A DNA stretch of 64,000 bases from JABDKJ01 sp964609215 (GTDB taxonomy: Bacteria; Bacteroidota; Bacteroidia; Flavobacteriales_D; JABDKJ01), in the NCBI GenBank assembly GCA_964609215.1, contig CAZSQZ010000007.1:62001-126000 (forward strand), read 5' to 3'. Positions 26,530-36,573 of this stretch are shown piece by piece (positions within the stretch are counted from its first letter, which is position 1; every line of letters begins with the position of its first letter). Both the position numbers and the translations under genes were made by a program. The notes under the pieces are model-generated. The model had not been told where the DNA came from and made no database searches. It saw nothing but the letters and a program-made list of their open reading frames with translations.

Positions 26530-28361
26530 GCATTCCTTCCCATAGATTTTAGCAATGCTCTGAATTCAGAAAATCTAACTTTTTCGTATTCTAAGTTTAC
26601 ATTCGAATTTTCACCAATATTATGCTGTGCCACATAAATAGTATTACCCTCAATTTTATAGGCAAAAACATTTGCCGGTTCCCCAATAGGGAATGATTTT
26701 AATTGAGCGTAATTTTTGATCATTTGAATAGACATACAAGAATTTACCTCAGTGAAATGAACAATGACTTTCTCATTTGCTTTTTCGTCATCATTATAAA
26801 CTATTAAATCTTTTCTTTCACCTTCAAATTTCCAGAATCTATCAATATTTATCCATCCTAACTCTGCCTGCCTAAGCAAATACTGTTGATCTTGTTCAGT
26901 AGGTGCAATCCCCAATTTATTTAGTTTCTCATAATAAATGTTTATCAGAGAGTCTTCTTCACTCTTCCAAGCGGCATAAGCTATTTTATATTCTTGTCTG
27001 CAAGAGTCTAGCATTTGTTTATTCTGTTTCTTCCATTGGTCATAAACCTTTGAGTATCCATCTCTCTCCTTTTCTATTCGTTTTTCCCAAGCAGCATAAT
27101 GTTCTGGGATATACTCTGTTTCAAATGTTCTTTTTCTTTCTTTCTCCTCTACTTCCCAAATTGCCAATTCCCGATAAAATCGGTTTAGCTTAATGGTGTA
27201 ATTATCACATTCAACCTGAAATTCAGGACATTCTAAATAAAAAGCTTCCAAGGCCGCCTCATAATTTTCCATAGCTTTTTTATATCTATTTGCAGCTTGT
27301 AATCTTCTTTGTTTCATATTAGACATATGATACCACTTCGCTTTTACTGAATAAGCATCTCTATTAGGTTTTCTAGGTTTTTTAGGATGAATTGGCTCAG
27401 AAGGTTTTCTAGGTTTAGATGCCAGATCTGGTTTGTACTCTGGCCTCTCCCATTTGATATAACTTTGTTGAGGTTTATCCATAGACTGATAACATGAAAA
27501 CTTTGGTCTTTTGCTATAATCGAGACGGCTGAATTTTGTAATTGGTGTCTGCTCCGTTTGACTCCAGTTCCTTCCCTTATCACTGGTAAAAACAGACATA
27601 GTGCTGTCCACACTCTCATTTGGCACGCTTACTTCTAAGGTTGAATTATTCGCTAATTTCAACGGGGCTCCTTCCATTGAAAAGGCTTCTAATTGATACA
27701 TTCCTCCACTCACCAATAAATTCCCATCAGATAGTGTAGATAGATCCTCTTCTATGAAATCAGTCATAGTTAAAGCTTCTCTTAGCTTCAGCTTAACTTG
27801 AGAAACTAAATTTCCTTTATCATCTACGAAAGAATTTGATGGAACATGAATGTGAATTCCATTCTTTCCTTTTAAGAATTGTTCATTGCTTTGATTGAAT
27901 TCAAACACGCTTAAATTCCCCTCCTTCAACTCATTCATTAGTTCATCTATACTGGAGAATTCATATTTCTTAAAGACAATATTTACCCTTCTATTCTCGG
28001 CTCTTTTTTTCTCATTTAGCGTCTTAATCAATGGCTCATATTCTCCTTTATAATTAAGAAAGGTATATTCTCTGGCCACTCCAACTTGTTCTAAGTATTC
28101 AGCAACAGATAAAGCTCTTTTCTCTGAAAGTCCTAAGTTGAAGCTATTGCTTCCTTCTTCATCTGTATGTCCGGTAACTATAAACTCATAATCACCAACA
28201 AGATTGAGATCGTTTAAAAACAAATTTAGTTGGGACAAATGGTTTTCAGTCAATTCATGGGCATTGGTTTCGAAATTGAGTGTAAGTTTTTGCTTATTAA
28301 CTGCTGAAATAAGGAAATTGAAAGAGAGTAAGGCGATAATTAATAGTGAAGATTTTTTCAT
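26526..28361 (-). CDS. N-terminal OmpA-domain protein with coiled-coil region
   Basis: A 611-residue exported protein. After the signal peptide (SLLIIALLSFNFLISA) it begins with an OmpA-like domain (LTLNFETNAHELTENHLSQLNLFLND...VTGHTDEEGSNSFNLGLSEKRALSVAEYL...KKRAENRRVNIVFKK), then a beta domain (GKNGIHIHVPSNSFVDDKGNLVSQVKLKLREALTMTDF), a proline-rich segment (KPSEPIHPKKPRKPNRD) and a long charged Trp/Tyr-rich helical region, then a C-terminal beta domain. OmpA domains are normally C-terminal, so the order is inverted. It probably anchors to peptidoglycan through its N-terminus. Confidence 0.8.
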   Translation of the reverse strand: MKKSSLLIIALLSFNFLISAVNKQKLTLNFETNAHELTENHLSQLNLFLNDLNLVGDYEFIVTGHTDEEGSNSFNLGLSEKRALSVAEYLEQVGVAREYTFLNYKGEYEPLIKTLNEKKRAENRRVNIVFKKYEFSSIDELMNELKEGNLSVFEFNQSNEQFLKGKNGIHIHVPSNSFVDDKGNLVSQVKLKLREALTMTDFIEEDLSTLSDGNLLVSGGMYQLEAFSMEGAPLKLANNSTLEVSVPNESVDSTMSVFTSDKGRNWSQTEQTPITKFSRLDYSKRPKFSCYQSMDKPQQSYIKWERPEYKPDLASKPRKPSEPIHPKKPRKPNRDAYSVKAKWYHMSNMKQRRLQAANRYKKAMENYEAALEAFYLECPEFQVECDNYTIKLNRFYRELAIWEVEEKERKRTFETEYIPEHYAAWEKRIEKERDGYSKVYDQWKKQNKQMLDSCRQEYKIAYAAWKSEEDSLINIYYEKLNKLGIAPTEQDQQYLLRQAELGWINIDRFWKFEGERKDLIVYNDDEKANEKVIVHFTEVNSCMSIQMIKNYAQLKSFPIGEPANVFAYKIEGNTIYVAQHNIGENSNVNLEYEKVRFSEFRALLKSMGRNA

Positions 28362-28449
28362 GGTTGATACGGTTTTATGCAGATAGAACTATTTAAAAAA
28401 GGCTAATATTGTCAAGTGATATTTTTTTCCATCTACTTAATTAATTAAC

Positions 28450-29064
28450 GTGGCTTTTTTAGAAGGTTACGGTTGGGGTTTGGCAATGATCATATTCATT
28501 GGGCCTGTTGTTTTTACTTTACTAAAGAATACTATTGATAAAGGTAGAACAGCTGGAATAATGGTTGCAAGTGGAATTATTATTAGCGATGTTGTTGCTG
28601 TAGCATTGTTATGTTCGGCTGGTGCTATTAATTTTTTAGAAAAAAGTGGAACTCAGTATTGGATAGCACTTGCTGGAGCGGTTATTCTTTTAATAATGGG
28701 AGCTAAATATTTTTTGAATCCCAAGGTTCCAAATGAATCCAAACAAAGAATAAAAGGAAGAGATAAATTAGCTTCTTTTACTGGTGGCTTTCTGGTCAAT
28801 TTTGTAAACCCTTTTGTTTTCGTTGTATGGATTGGTTTTATTGCCTATGCAGAAGAGCTATATGGTAATGAAAGGTCTTTTTATGTCTTTTTGTCTGCTC
28901 TACTATTGGGGATTTTCACTCAAGATCTTTTGAAGGTTTTATTTGCTGAAAAAATCAAGCCTTTCCTTCAGCCTAAAAGGCTAAGAGTAATTTATAAGGT
29001 AATGGGCGTCTTTATGGTATTATTTGCAATTAGACTATTGGTTTACGCATTGGGTGTTGAATAA
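28450..29064 (+). CDS. LysE/RhtB-family translocator
   Basis: A 204-residue membrane protein with about six helices and the LysE-type start (GWGLAMIIFIGPVVFTLLKNTIDKGRTAGIMVASGIIISDVVAVALLCSAGA) plus LASFTGGFLVNFVNPFVFVVWIGF, the conserved mid-protein motif. Family members export amino acids or related metabolites across the inner membrane; the substrate is not predictable. The start is GTG at 28450. The DUF1761 gene follows after 38 nt and may share its transcript. Confidence 0.85.
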   Translation: MAFLEGYGWGLAMIIFIGPVVFTLLKNTIDKGRTAGIMVASGIIISDVVAVALLCSAGAINFLEKSGTQYWIALAGAVILLIMGAKYFLNPKVPNESKQRIKGRDKLASFTGGFLVNFVNPFVFVVWIGFIAYAEELYGNERSFYVFLSALLLGIFTQDLLKVLFAEKIKPFLQPKRLRVIYKVMGVFMVLFAIRLLVYALGVE

Positions 29065-29102
29065 AATACTTAATTTAGCTCAAAGCTTTAAACAAAATTT
29101 TG

Positions 29103-29618
29103 ATGGAATTTAATTGGTGGTTAATACCAGTGACAGCGTTTGTGCCAATGATACTAGGTTTTATTTGGTATAATCCTGCAGTTTTTGGCAAGGCTTGGAT
29201 GGCTTCAAGTGGAATGACGGAAGAAAAAATTAAGGGAGGAAATATGGCCATAATTTTTGGTGTCAGTTTTCTCTTTTCATGCATGCTCGCCTTGATGCTG
29301 ACTCGTATTGGCATTCATCAAGTTCATATTCCATCACTTTTTACAGATAAGGAAAGCGTAGAACTTCTAAAAGATAGTAGCTCAGATTTAAGCATTTGGA
29401 TGAATGAAACTCAAACATTTCTGGGTAGAAAACATTTAACTTTTGGACATGGTATGTTTCATGGAATTTTGGGAGGGATATTCTTTGTTCTACCCATTTT
29501 GGGAACCAATGCTCTTTTTGAAAGAAAAGGATTCAAATACATTCTCGTAAATTCAGGCTACTGGATTGTATGTATAGCTATTATAAGTGGGATATTAAGT
29601 CAATGGTTCATAAAGTAA
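29103..29618 (+). CDS. DUF1761 family membrane protein
   Basis: A 171-residue protein with four predicted membrane helices and the family start (NWWLIPVTAFVPMILGFIWYNPAVFGKAWMASSGMTEEKIKGGNMAIIFG). DUF1761 has no known function. ATG 29103 directly follows the alternative TTG 29100. A terminator follows 22 nt after the stop, so it is the last gene of a LysE-DUF1761 unit. Confidence 0.8.
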   Translation: MEFNWWLIPVTAFVPMILGFIWYNPAVFGKAWMASSGMTEEKIKGGNMAIIFGVSFLFSCMLALMLTRIGIHQVHIPSLFTDKESVELLKDSSSDLSIWMNETQTFLGRKHLTFGHGMFHGILGGIFFVLPILGTNALFERKGFKYILVNSGYWIVCIAIISGILSQWFIK

Positions 29619-29640
29619 TTTAACCTTAACCTAAACTATC

Positions 29641-29678
29641 AAAGGGCCTTTCTTTAGAAATAAAGAGGGGCTTTTTTT
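29641..29678 (+). terminator. Rho-independent terminator
   Basis: The stem GGCCTTTCTTTA / TAAAGAGGGGCT (29645-29656 and 29661-29672), with G-U pairs and a GAAA tetraloop, is followed by a T run. The T run overlaps the stop region of the convergent gene. Confidence 0.78.
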
Positions 29679-30852
29679 ATATCCCCTTTGCTCTTTCAAA
29701 AATTTGGTTTAAACCTTCACGCATAACTTCACCCACTGATTTTTCTTCATTGGGTCTTCTGAGCCCTGGTTCTAAACCTACAATATCTAAACCATCATCG
29801 GTTTCTTTAATGGCATAACTAAAAACGAATTCTCCATCTGAAGATGGTTCGTTCATTTGACCAAATCTAAGATCATTAAATAACCAACAGGTGTCTGTTT
29901 TAGTTATCGCCCATTCTCCCTGAGACAAAGCGATTAAACGATGTATGTCTTGCTCATCCATTAAATGAGAAATCCAATCATGGTTTTTTTCAATACGGGC
30001 AAAATGAACTGAATCTGTTTTATCAAATATAGACCTAAAGCCCATATAGTAAGCATCTTTGGTTTCTACATTAGCTGTCCAAAGCACAGCATTTAATGGT
30101 GTTGGTCGCGTAGAAATTTTCTCGTATACAATATTCTGTCTATCCAAAGCATTCTCAAATTGATTAAAAGTAACCCACTTAAATATCAAGGTTAAAAGCA
30201 TATACGCAGAACTAATGCCTAAACCTATTGCATTCCACCTTCTTCTTTTGGCACTGGTTCTTTTGTAAAACATTAGAATAGCAACACAAGCCAAAAAAGG
30301 GATAGTATAGAAAAAGTCAACAACAAAAATATTATTCCATGAAAGCTTATAAGGAAGTGGCCATAATAGTTGAGTGCCCCATGATGTATGACAATCTAAC
30401 AAAGGATGAGTGATAAGGCACCAAAAGAAAAGTTTTGTCCAAGATCTTCTATTGGCTTCAAAACTTCGGTCCTTAAAAAACTTGTAGATAAGGAAAACAC
30501 AGAGCACAAAGAAAGCAATGATGGAAGCCGAAACTAACGGATTGATATCCCAAAAAGCCAAAACAAATAGCAGGAAAACCACCCCTAGAAATAGAGATAA
30601 AAAGAGCCTTTCAGATTTTTTAATTAGCCACGCAAATAAAGGAGAAGCTATTAAACAAAAGAATATCGAATGGGAGAAAGCTCTATGCCATTCGTTTGCT
30701 GTAATGTCGTCTACCAGGAAAGAGGTTATGGTATCTAAATCTGGAATAGTTCCTGCAATCGCCCCCCAAAGTATGGCTCTATTTCCAATTTTCTTGCCAA
30801 GTGTAAGTTCTCCAACAGATGCCCCAAGAACTATTTGCGTTAAGGAATCCAT
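29677..30852 (-). CDS. membrane-bound metal-dependent hydrolase-like protein (YdjM/DUF457)
   Basis: A 391-residue membrane protein. The N-terminus has the YdjM-type metal pattern MDSLTQIVLGASVGE...AGTIPDLDTI...EWHRAFSHSIFFC and LITHPLLDCHTSWGTQLLWP, with conserved Asp and His residues, followed by several helices and a soluble C-terminal half. The family is annotated as a metal-dependent hydrolase; the reaction is unknown. Its ATG overlaps the stop of the upstream GNAT-type gene by one base (TAATG), so the two are translationally coupled. Confidence 0.83.
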   Translation of the reverse strand: MDSLTQIVLGASVGELTLGKKIGNRAILWGAIAGTIPDLDTITSFLVDDITANEWHRAFSHSIFFCLIASPLFAWLIKKSERLFLSLFLGVVFLLFVLAFWDINPLVSASIIAFFVLCVFLIYKFFKDRSFEANRRSWTKLFFWCLITHPLLDCHTSWGTQLLWPLPYKLSWNNIFVVDFFYTIPFLACVAILMFYKRTSAKRRRWNAIGLGISSAYMLLTLIFKWVTFNQFENALDRQNIVYEKISTRPTPLNAVLWTANVETKDAYYMGFRSIFDKTDSVHFARIEKNHDWISHLMDEQDIHRLIALSQGEWAITKTDTCWLFNDLRFGQMNEPSSDGEFVFSYAIKETDDGLDIVGLEPGLRRPNEEKSVGEVMREGLNQIFERAKGI

Positions 30853-32042
30853 TAGATATAATACTCTGCTTTAAACGGTTTTCGAGATTCAAACTCACTT
30901 GGACTTATGTTCTTCACCAGGCTTTGTAGTATTTTGTTGGATAACTTATTAGTATGTTTAATGTATAATCTAAGATTAGCGGGTTCTGCTCCAATTCCAG
31001 TTTTAATGGTCTCTGCTGTCCTCCCCAACCTCAATTCTGTTATTCCTTTTCGAATAGACATTTCCACAAAATCGTATAGCATTCTAGAATACAATGCATG
31101 TTCTTGATTCAATTCATAGTCAAGACCCACATAGTTTGCATCCAAATAGGAGTTATCTATAAATGAGGAACTAAAACCAATTAAATTGTCATTTAGAAAA
31201 TAACCTAAAACAATATTGTTCTCCTTGAGTTGTCTTTTGAAGTTAACAAAACTTTGACCATTTAAATCGCTCAGCTTAAAACTGGCTTTTTTCAATACAT
31301 TCTGGAATAATTTATTTATACGCCCTTTATGCATTTCCAATTCCTTGGCTCTTAACTCCTTTACTCTAATCTCCTCAGATCGTTTAAATGCTGCTTTGGC
31401 TTTTGTTCTAAATTTCGTTTTCATATCGGCCAAATAGTCCTCAAGATTGTTCCAATCAGGATTTATCTTCAAGATCATATCAACATCTATATTAAAGCCT
31501 TTGTAATCGAGTTTATTCAAAGATTTCTCGGTTATTTCCTTAGAACTTTCCCAAAATTCTTTTAGCAAAAAAACAGAGACTCTGTCTTCTTCCTTTTCAT
31601 GATTTCTCAAACGAAGGAGCCCATCATTTAATAAAGCATAGGTTACCTCTTTATCCAGCGTATTGCAAAAAATAAAACCATTTTCTCCAGTAACAAATGT
31701 GTTACCGCAGATCATTATTTTTATCCCTAGCTTATTTAGAAAAGCCTTAGAAAATTTATCCCCAAACTTTGGGAGATATTCCTGGTAAGAGTCACCAATA
31801 TTTTCAAATTGCAGAATTTGAACATAGGCAATTCCTAAAGGTTTTACATTAGCATCATAGAACATTAGATACCTAAATTCTATATGCTCGAACATGGAAG
31901 ACTCTAATGCTTTTAAATACTGTATGGAAAGGTATAGATTCTGATCTTTATGAATTTCTCTCCAATCATCATCATTAATAAGGTTAATAGAATCGTAAAT
32001 AGATAGTTTATATTGATCCGCACTGCACTTTTTAAGAACCAT
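30852..32042 (-). CDS. GNAT/FemAB-like acyltransferase
   Basis: A 396-residue soluble protein whose C-terminal half has a GNAT-like fold (FVNFKRQLKENNIVLGYFLNDNLIGFSSSFIDNSYLDANYVGLDYELNQEHALYSRMLYDFVEMSIRKGITELRLGRTAETIKTGIGAEP), typical of BioF2-like/FemAB-type acyltransferases; the preceding helix is highly basic (KTKFRTKAKAAFKRSEEIRVKELRAKELE). The acceptor is unknown; lipid, amino-acid and peptidoglycan precursors are all possible. ATG 32042 is chosen over TTG 32048. It is coupled by one base to the downstream YdjM-like gene. Confidence 0.68.
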   Translation of the reverse strand: MVLKKCSADQYKLSIYDSINLINDDDWREIHKDQNLYLSIQYLKALESSMFEHIEFRYLMFYDANVKPLGIAYVQILQFENIGDSYQEYLPKFGDKFSKAFLNKLGIKIMICGNTFVTGENGFIFCNTLDKEVTYALLNDGLLRLRNHEKEEDRVSVFLLKEFWESSKEITEKSLNKLDYKGFNIDVDMILKINPDWNNLEDYLADMKTKFRTKAKAAFKRSEEIRVKELRAKELEMHKGRINKLFQNVLKKASFKLSDLNGQSFVNFKRQLKENNIVLGYFLNDNLIGFSSSFIDNSYLDANYVGLDYELNQEHALYSRMLYDFVEMSIRKGITELRLGRTAETIKTGIGAEPANLRLYIKHTNKLSNKILQSLVKNISPSEFESRKPFKAEYYI

Positions 32043-32166
32043 GAACAAATAACCCTTTTTGGTTTTTAGAAGTCAAATTAAAGCAATATTAAAATGTAAT
32101 CCCTAAATAAATGATAAAAGGTCAACAGAGCGTATTAGGATTAACTAAATTGAAGGTTTGAACTAC

Positions 32167-35100
32167 TTACTTAGACTTGATTAATCTCTTAGTTTTCCAG
32201 CTATTCCCGATTTTAACCTTAACCAAATAGACACCAGGCTGAAAGGAATTAAAAGGAATTACATACTCTCTCTTCAACGACCTTAATTCTTGTTGGTATA
32301 TTATTTGTCCTGTGGAGCTATATATTCTTAACTGCTCTGCTAATTCGCTGTCGGAAAGAATAAGTTTTACATCCGAGAATGTTGGATTAGGATATAATTC
32401 AAACAATTGTTCTTCCTCAAAATTGTGAATAGATACTACATCTGAGTATGAAAATGTACCGTCAAAATCTGTTTGCTTTAACCTGTAGTAATTGATACCT
32501 GGAAGTGGATTGTAATCAATGGAGCGATAGAATATGTTGCTATTACTATTTCCAGCGCCATCAACAAATTCTATTTTAAACCAATCTAATCCATTATCAC
32601 CTCTTTCTATTTCGAAGTAATCATTATTTACTTCAGTTGCCGTTATCCATTTTAATTCCACATTCTTATTGAGCAACTGAGCTTCAAAACTCAGTAATTC
32701 TATAGGCAAAGGGTTTTCAACTGTTCTAGAACCTAAAGTAAATGGGCTAAAAGAAGATATTGCAGAAGCACTTGTTATAGTTCCGTTACTTGTGGATCCT
32801 GTTGTGCTGCCATTTCCATGGTCTGCCCATTTAGTACCGTCCCACCTACAAACCAAAAGATCAGAAAGATTACTCACTTCACCGGAGGATGGATCTTCCC
32901 ATGATAATGTTACATCTACACTATTTGTTGTTGCTAATCTGTCTAGCAACCAGTATTCCGTGCTACTTATATGATGAATAGTAGGATCTTTAGAAGATGC
33001 GGAATACGTTTCATCGGGATTTGTATCAAAATACTCTGCTCTAAATTGAGCGGCAGTAGAACTTGGTGCAGTAATGGATATAGGTCTAAACTCACCATTC
33101 TTTCCTACCGGAAACTCAAAAGCATCATTTCCATATTTTACAATTGGACCGTTGACATATGAGTTATCACTGGCTCCAATCACAATTGCATCATTGTTTA
33201 TTCTTAACAGATTGGTATTGGTAGTTCTTAACTCTCCCTGATCAAATAGGAGTTCAGTTGAAACTCTCATAGGCATATTTAAATCTACCCCGTTGACATT
33301 AGAAACAGTCATTCTTCTAAAGTTAACGGTAGAGCTTCCTAAATCATTTATAGATTGTGCTGCAGTTCCATCTAGAACAACTCGTCCGGAGCCATTGGCT
33401 AAATTAAATGTGCTCGTCAAATCAAAGTAAATATCACCAGCAAAAGTAGATGCGGTTTTATGCGATTCATGAAAAATTCCGGTTGACGTCTGGATGTATG
33501 TAACATCCGCTTCATAGTTATTTGGCTGCGTATTCGAAGTCATAAAATAACTAGTGCCTGAGTTTCTGAACGTAACGTTGGCATTGAAAGTATTCATCCC
33601 TAGTGAGGCATCATTGAATGCTCCTGTTTTCTCTAAATCTGCGGTTTCGTTAAAAATATTCTCTTGAATTAGAATCCTTGGCGATGCTGTGTTTATTGGT
33701 CCATTGAATGTAGAGCCATATAAATAAAGTCGACTAAGTCCGCCCATATCTATATTCTGAACAGATGTTCCCAATTGTGTGAAATTTCTTAATCTTAAAT
33801 CTCCGGCAATAAACCCATTGGGTCCAACGGAAATTGTTTGTGCATCTCTCAAAGTAGCAAATCCTTGGCCTTCTCCAAATCTAATGCCATCACTATTAAC
33901 CGCTGTGCACTCCACCACTATATCTCCGTTAAATTCGCAAAGAGATTCTGGAAAATGGTTAAAGTATATTGCTGAGAGATTTGTACCGCTATTGTTTAGT
34001 ACTCTAATAGGCCCATTAAATACCGTTTGCCCTCTTGCATTAATAAACATTCTAGAGTCTGCAGCAGTGGAATTGTTTTCAATAATTGTTGCACCTTCCA
34101 CTCTTAAGGAGGAAGTTTCATTTAGAGATGAAGTCATTCGTGAAAAGGCAGAATTGGAATTATTGAATATGTTGAGATCTCCATTAATTACTACATCTCC
34201 ATTAACTCCTAAATAGGTTATAGAGGATCCATCCGTGTGGGTATTCTCCATGGTGACATTTCCCATAACGTTTAGGTCTGAATCCTCAGAATCGCTTATT
34301 CGTATTTGTGGAGAGGCTCCTGAAATTGAACTTGAGTTAAAAACTGTAAGATCTCCTGCTACAACATTACCAATAGAAGTGTATGGGAAATAAATTCTTG
34401 AGGAACCCGAATTAATTAATGTTACATTTTCAGAATAAGTGTCTGGATTTGTAGCTGCTATTCTAAACTGTGAAGAACCTGAATTGGTAAAAGTGACGGA
34501 TTTAGCAAAAGTGTTGTTGCCAAAGGAAGAGTCGTCTGATGCTCCTGTCTTTTCCATTGAACTTGTCTCATGAAAGGTAGATTGCTCAAACCTTATTCTT
34601 GGGCTTTCAAAAGAACAAGGACCATCAAACTCGCAATTTTCAAGTTGAAGATCTGAGCTTCCTGTTAAAATCAGATTTTGTGCAACATTTCCTATTTGCC
34701 TGATATTGCTCAATTCCAAAATTCCAGCTATATATCCTCCAGTTCCTATATTCAAGGTATGATTAGTACCTAATGTCGTTTGACCTCCGGAGTTTCCAAA
34801 ATAGATTCCTCTTGCATTGGCATTTATGGAGTTTAAATAGATATCACCATCAATGGTGGATGAGGAAGACGCATTATGGTTAATGAAAATTTGAGAACTG
34901 GAACCATTACTTGCATTAGTAACATGTAAATCACCATTTAGAACTGTCGATCCACTGTTAGCGAAATAGATTCTTTGCGTATTACCGGATGTTCCTAAGT
35001 TAGAAATTGTGGTTTGACCATTCACATTTACTTGTCCTGCCAGATTGTTGGCAATAAAGATTTGACAGTTGTGTTCAGAGTTATTGCTTACATCTAGGTT

Positions 35101-36432
35101 TCCATTAAAAACACCATTCCCATTGGTACATATGTACAAATGGGAACCGCTGTTTAATGAAAAATTATTCGCTAGGGTATTTCCTTCTACTGTAACTTCC
35201 GATCCAGCTTGATGAGCCAGATATATATGACGACTAGAAGATGCTGAATTAATCAGTTCTAAATCTCCAGCAAAATAGTTGTCAGGTGTCATGGCTAAAA
35301 AGAACTGATGGCTTCCAGAATTGGTGAAAACTGCATTTCCATAACAGGTATCTGGAACACTTAGTTGAAATCTAGTTCTTGATGTACCGGAATTTTCAAC
35401 GCTAAGATCTCCATGAAATACATTCCCACCATGGCTATCGCTGTTTCCTGCGAGTATTTTTTCAACACTTACATTAGAATTGAATACCGAGGTTCTCAGC
35501 TGAATTCTTGGAGCAACTACATTAAGTTCTCCTCCAATTTCGCTGTCTTCTATAACTACTCTAGCTGTTCCATCTAGATTTATGTTTACCGGAGTATTTC
35601 CCAGCTGAGTAAAATCTTCAAAACGCAAATCTGATTGAGAAAAGCCTAGGTCTCCTATGAAAATTGAATAGCCATCAGCCAAAGTAGCTGAACCTTCACC
35701 TTCACCAAAGAGAATTCCGCCTCCCGTGCTTTCTACAATTATATTATTGTTGAATTCTGTTCCTATTCCCTCAAAGGACATTCGGATTAAGCCAGTCCCT
35801 TGATTAGATAATTGAATAGGCCCATTATAGATATCAGGATTATTCCTGCAAGTCAAAAAGTTAGAGCTCCCAAGATTGGTTACAATAAGACTATCGTTAA
35901 ACGTGTTGAAACCATCACCGTTAAGTGCAGCTGTAGGATTTACGGTGACTTCTACTTTTCCATTGAACACTCCCCCACTAAAGGAAGCTCTTGAGCTAAC
36001 TATTTCAAAATCACAATCAAAAACACCACCGTTATTTGTGAAAAGCACATCATCACTAGTGTTAATATTAATTTTAGAACCTGGGCCGCTGGCAATTACA
36101 TCACCAGCATTAAATTCTACCTGAGAATTACCGTTTATTGAAATGGTATTTGTCCCTATGTTAATTTGACTGGTATAACTATTGCCTATTAAAAGACCTT
36201 CAATTTCAACCAATGAGAGATCTACAGAGCAATTCCCTAATCCATTTGAATTGAATATAACTCTATCTGTAGTGCTGGGAATACTTGCTCCTCCAGCCCC
36301 ACCATTTGAAGCAGACCAATTATTAGAGTCGCTCCAGTTACCTGCACTGGATGCTACCCAATATCTAGTTTGACAGAACCCAACTGAGCATATCAATAGC
36401 ACGCTCAGCAGTAATGCTAATCTTTTACACAT
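32167..36432 (-). CDS. giant T9SS-secreted beta-helix protein with super-repeats
   Basis: A 1421-residue protein: signal peptide (CKRLALLLSVLLICSVGFCQ), a TRYWVASSAGNWSDSNNWS module, a long repeat region, then a fibronectin-like domain (PIELLSFEAQLLNKNVELKWITATEVNNDYFEIER) and a C-terminal type A sorting domain (LYPNPTFSDVKLIL...PGVYLVKVKIG). The repeat region consists of short beta-helix coils rich in Asn, Ser and Gly (VTFTNSGSSQFRI, VTLINSGSSRIYF), arranged in about 2.5 super-repeats of about 305 residues (residues about 242, 545 and 851 onward). Likely a large surface or secreted adhesin. A scaffold gap lies 41 nt before the start. Confidence 0.85.
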   Translation of the reverse strand: MCKRLALLLSVLLICSVGFCQTRYWVASSAGNWSDSNNWSASNGGAGGASIPSTTDRVIFNSNGLGNCSVDLSLVEIEGLLIGNSYTSQINIGTNTISINGNSQVEFNAGDVIASGPGSKININTSDDVLFTNNGGVFDCDFEIVSSRASFSGGVFNGKVEVTVNPTAALNGDGFNTFNDSLIVTNLGSSNFLTCRNNPDIYNGPIQLSNQGTGLIRMSFEGIGTEFNNNIIVESTGGGILFGEGEGSATLADGYSIFIGDLGFSQSDLRFEDFTQLGNTPVNINLDGTARVVIEDSEIGGELNVVAPRIQLRTSVFNSNVSVEKILAGNSDSHGGNVFHGDLSVENSGTSRTRFQLSVPDTCYGNAVFTNSGSHQFFLAMTPDNYFAGDLELINSASSSRHIYLAHQAGSEVTVEGNTLANNFSLNSGSHLYICTNGNGVFNGNLDVSNNSEHNCQIFIANNLAGQVNVNGQTTISNLGTSGNTQRIYFANSGSTVLNGDLHVTNASNGSSSQIFINHNASSSSTIDGDIYLNSINANARGIYFGNSGGQTTLGTNHTLNIGTGGYIAGILELSNIRQIGNVAQNLILTGSSDLQLENCEFDGPCSFESPRIRFEQSTFHETSSMEKTGASDDSSFGNNTFAKSVTFTNSGSSQFRIAATNPDTYSENVTLINSGSSRIYFPYTSIGNVVAGDLTVFNSSSISGASPQIRISDSEDSDLNVMGNVTMENTHTDGSSITYLGVNGDVVINGDLNIFNNSNSAFSRMTSSLNETSSLRVEGATIIENNSTAADSRMFINARGQTVFNGPIRVLNNSGTNLSAIYFNHFPESLCEFNGDIVVECTAVNSDGIRFGEGQGFATLRDAQTISVGPNGFIAGDLRLRNFTQLGTSVQNIDMGGLSRLYLYGSTFNGPINTASPRILIQENIFNETADLEKTGAFNDASLGMNTFNANVTFRNSGTSYFMTSNTQPNNYEADVTYIQTSTGIFHESHKTASTFAGDIYFDLTSTFNLANGSGRVVLDGTAAQSINDLGSSTVNFRRMTVSNVNGVDLNMPMRVSTELLFDQGELRTTNTNLLRINNDAIVIGASDNSYVNGPIVKYGNDAFEFPVGKNGEFRPISITAPSSTAAQFRAEYFDTNPDETYSASSKDPTIHHISSTEYWLLDRLATTNSVDVTLSWEDPSSGEVSNLSDLLVCRWDGTKWADHGNGSTTGSTSNGTITSASAISSFSPFTLGSRTVENPLPIELLSFEAQLLNKNVELKWITATEVNNDYFEIERGDNGLDWFKIEFVDGAGNSNSNIFYRSIDYNPLPGINYYRLKQTDFDGTFSYSDVVSIHNFEEEQLFELYPNPTFSDVKLILSDSELAEQLRIYSSTGQIIYQQELRSLKREYVIPFNSFQPGVYLVKVKIGNSWKTKRLIKSK
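33450..35709 (-). repeat. ~305-residue tandem super-repeats
   Basis: Three related blocks inside the giant T9SS protein begin with FGEGEGSATLADG, FGNSGGQTTLGTN and FGEGQGFATLRDA. Each continues with a ..QLGN/QIGN.. strand, a SPRI/APRI element, an ..EKTGA/EKILAGN.. turn and an NSGTS/NSGSS coil. Period about 303-306 residues (about 910 nt); the third block is partial. Repeats are diverged, so this is ancient duplication rather than a recent expansion. Confidence 0.75.
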
Positions 36433-36473
36433 AAATCACAACAGTCTTTTTAAGGTCGAACAAGTTCAACCTT

Positions 36474-36573
36474 NNNNNNNNNNNNNNNNNNNNNNNNNNN
36501 NNNNNNNNNNNNNNNNNNNNNNNNNNNNNNNNNNNNNNNNNNNNNNNNNNNNNNNNNNNNNNNNNNNNNNNNN
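36474..36573. other. assembly gap (100 N)
   Basis: Exactly 100 N, the conventional placeholder for a gap of unknown size. The 55 nt before it (36419-36473) are identical to the 55 nt after it (36574-36628), so the two contigs overlap and no sequence need be missing. Confidence 0.97.
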
